A program made the position numbers and the translations under genes. Shown piece after piece: positions 44,226 through 44,850 of a DNA stretch of 44,850 nt. The number at the start of each line of letters is the position of its first letter. The first letter of the stretch is position 1. The DNA comes from Acidobacteriota bacterium (GTDB lineage: Bacteria > Acidobacteriota > Aminicenantia > UBA2199): positions 1 to 44,850 of the forward strand of contig JAUPLE010000104.1 of the NCBI GenBank assembly GCA_030837085.1, written 5' to 3'. The notes beneath the pieces were generated by a model. The model did not search any database. It was given only the letters and a program-made list of their open reading frames with translations, and was not told the DNA's origin.

Positions 44226-44321
44226 TTGGAAAGCGACACGAATACGTCGTCCGAAGGGGAGGTTTACTTTTCTCCAGCTCAGGGCGTTTTTTTCTTCCGG
44301 GGCGCCCAGGCCGGATATGGT

Positions 44322-44540
44322 TTAGATGAGTTTAATGGGGGTCAAAAATTTGTCAAGGCGTTCTTTGCCTTCCTGGGTCATGGGGTTTAGCTCTTCGAAA
44401 CTTACTCCCGGGTCTGAGGCGCGTTTATGGATATAGAGGGTGCGTTTCTTTTTCCTGCCCAGTTTAATTCCCCGGGTGATAAGTTCGGTAGTGACCATTT
44501 TCATAACTTCTTCAGGGCTTTTGTTCATATATTTTTTCAT
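44322..44540 (-). CDS. Small hypothetical protein (72 aa)
   Basis: The track ORF begins at 44678, but its first 46 residues run through a CAAAGG-type repeat and A+T-rich DNA and look non-coding. From the Met at 44540 the sequence becomes protein-like: MKKYMNKSPEEVMKMVTTEL, then a very basic GRKKKRTLYIHKR and an acidic helical end (MTQEGKERLDKFLTPIKLI). I do not recognise a family. It has no signal peptide or membrane helix. The upstream ribosome site is weak. The stop is directly followed, in the same frame, by the hexapeptide-repeat ORF, so I considered a broken fusion and think it unlikely. Confidence 0.5.
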   Translation of the reverse strand: MKKYMNKSPEEVMKMVTTELITRGIKLGRKKKRTLYIHKRASDPGVSFEELNPMTQEGKERLDKFLTPIKLI

Positions 44541-44640
44541 GTTTTTCTCGATTGGTAGGCAAATTGATTTTGCCTTTAAAATATTATATGGGAAATCGGA
44601 AATAGATGCAAGAGAGCTGAAAATTTTTGCCCAAAAAGAA

Positions 44641-44671
44641 AATAGCCACAAAGGCACGCAGGCACAAAGGA
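44641..44671. repeat. Tandem repeat, GGCACAAAGG family
   Basis: Imperfect units CCACAAAGGCACGCAGGCACAAAGG in non-coding DNA upstream of the 72-aa gene. It has the same style as the other short intergenic repeats in the window. Confidence 0.65.
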
Positions 44672-44677
44672 ACACCA

Positions 44678-44850
44678 AGCCCCCGACAGGTTACGGCAAC
44701 GCCACGAAAGGTTTCCGGCAGACCCCGAAAGAATGTGGGAAGGGTTCCTGGGAATATTTATAGACCCGGAAAAAATTCCAGGAGACCGCGAATGATTCCC
44801 GGGCGATCGCGAAAGAATTTTGAGCGGCCCCGAACGATTTTTAAGCGACC
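44678..44850. repeat. Degenerate tandem array, about 21-22 bp period, running off the right edge
   Basis: About seven or eight imperfect units with a core like GACCCCGAAAGAATTTT (for example GACCCCGAAAGAATG, GACCGCGAATGATTC, GATCGCGAAAGAATT, GGCCCCGAACGATTT). It has no spacer structure. No gene is supported across it, and it continues beyond the window. Confidence 0.75.

Noticed and set aside
43821-44540. The 72-aa gene and the hexapeptide-repeat ORF as one gene broken by a TAA
   Set aside because: They share a frame, but the small protein has its own compact character and no similarity to transferase N-termini. A simple tandem arrangement is more likely.
44322-44678. Full 118-aa ORF as annotated by the track
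   Set aside because: Its first 46 codons cross a CAAAGG-type repeat and look non-coding, so I start the gene at 44540.
44678-44850. Possible CRISPR array at the right edge
   Set aside because: The units are contiguous and degenerate at about 21-22 bp with no distinct spacers, so it is a tandem repeat.

Overview
The window is dominated by one biosynthetic gene cluster. About 41 kb (roughly 42,074 down to 1,045) is an unbroken run of minus-strand genes encoding a mixed non-ribosomal peptide synthetase / polyketide synthase (NRPS/PKS) system. The outer-membrane-type DUF5916 beta-barrel protein inside the run indicates a Gram-negative envelope. The moderate A+T bias, very large NRPS genes and many short dispersed repeats resemble uncultivated soil or sediment lineages such as Candidatus Aminicenantes or Acidobacteriota. 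That placement is an impression and has not been tested.

Layout in transcription order (right to left). A flank of small housekeeping-type genes (72-aa hypothetical, hexapeptide-repeat transferase, OsmC-like, DUF72) is followed by a 444-bp A+T-rich gap that probably holds the cluster promoter. Then come: a PP-loop/AANH amidotransferase-like enzyme with a zinc ribbon; a class I/II PLP aminotransferase; P1 (C-A-PCP-KS-AT-KR-ACP, 2609 aa); P2 (C-A-PCP, 1115 aa); P3 (KS-AT-ACP, about 1077 aa, with Ser in place of the KS catalytic Cys); P4 (C-A-PCP, 1134 aa); P5 (C-A-PCP-C, 1598 aa); a DUF5916/CBM9-like barrel protein; and P6 (half-C-A-PCP, then three C-A-PCP modules and a thioesterase, 4424 aa). 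On the left edge, convergent to the cluster, are elongation factor P and the 3' end of an unidentified gene.

How the genes may work together. The PKS modules select malonyl-CoA (both AT domains have HAFHS). P6 ends in an intact thioesterase and is the only release point seen. Its first two A domains have Val-like codes (DAFWLGGTFK). Its last two share a code I cannot assign (DWWHFGMIIK). The A domains of P1 and P2 lack the Asp that normally holds the substrate alpha-amino group, so they may load non-amino or unusual acids. P3 resembles KS-S loading modules that make an acetyl starter, and P6 begins with a truncated C domain. The run could therefore contain more than one initiation point rather than a single colinear line.

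The most unusual signal is at the DNA level. All eight adenylation domains carry an atypical peptide just before the A7 Y-K-T-G-D motif, and in each case that stretch looks like a short tandem or palindromic genomic repeat read in frame. At least five repeat families are involved, and some recur at other loops (A1-A2, A2-A3, A7-A8, C-domain lobe linker, and an AT domain). Two modules that are clear tandem duplicates carry different repeats at this loop. This looks like repeated in-frame colonisation or replacement of surface loops in megasynthases by intergenic-type repeats.
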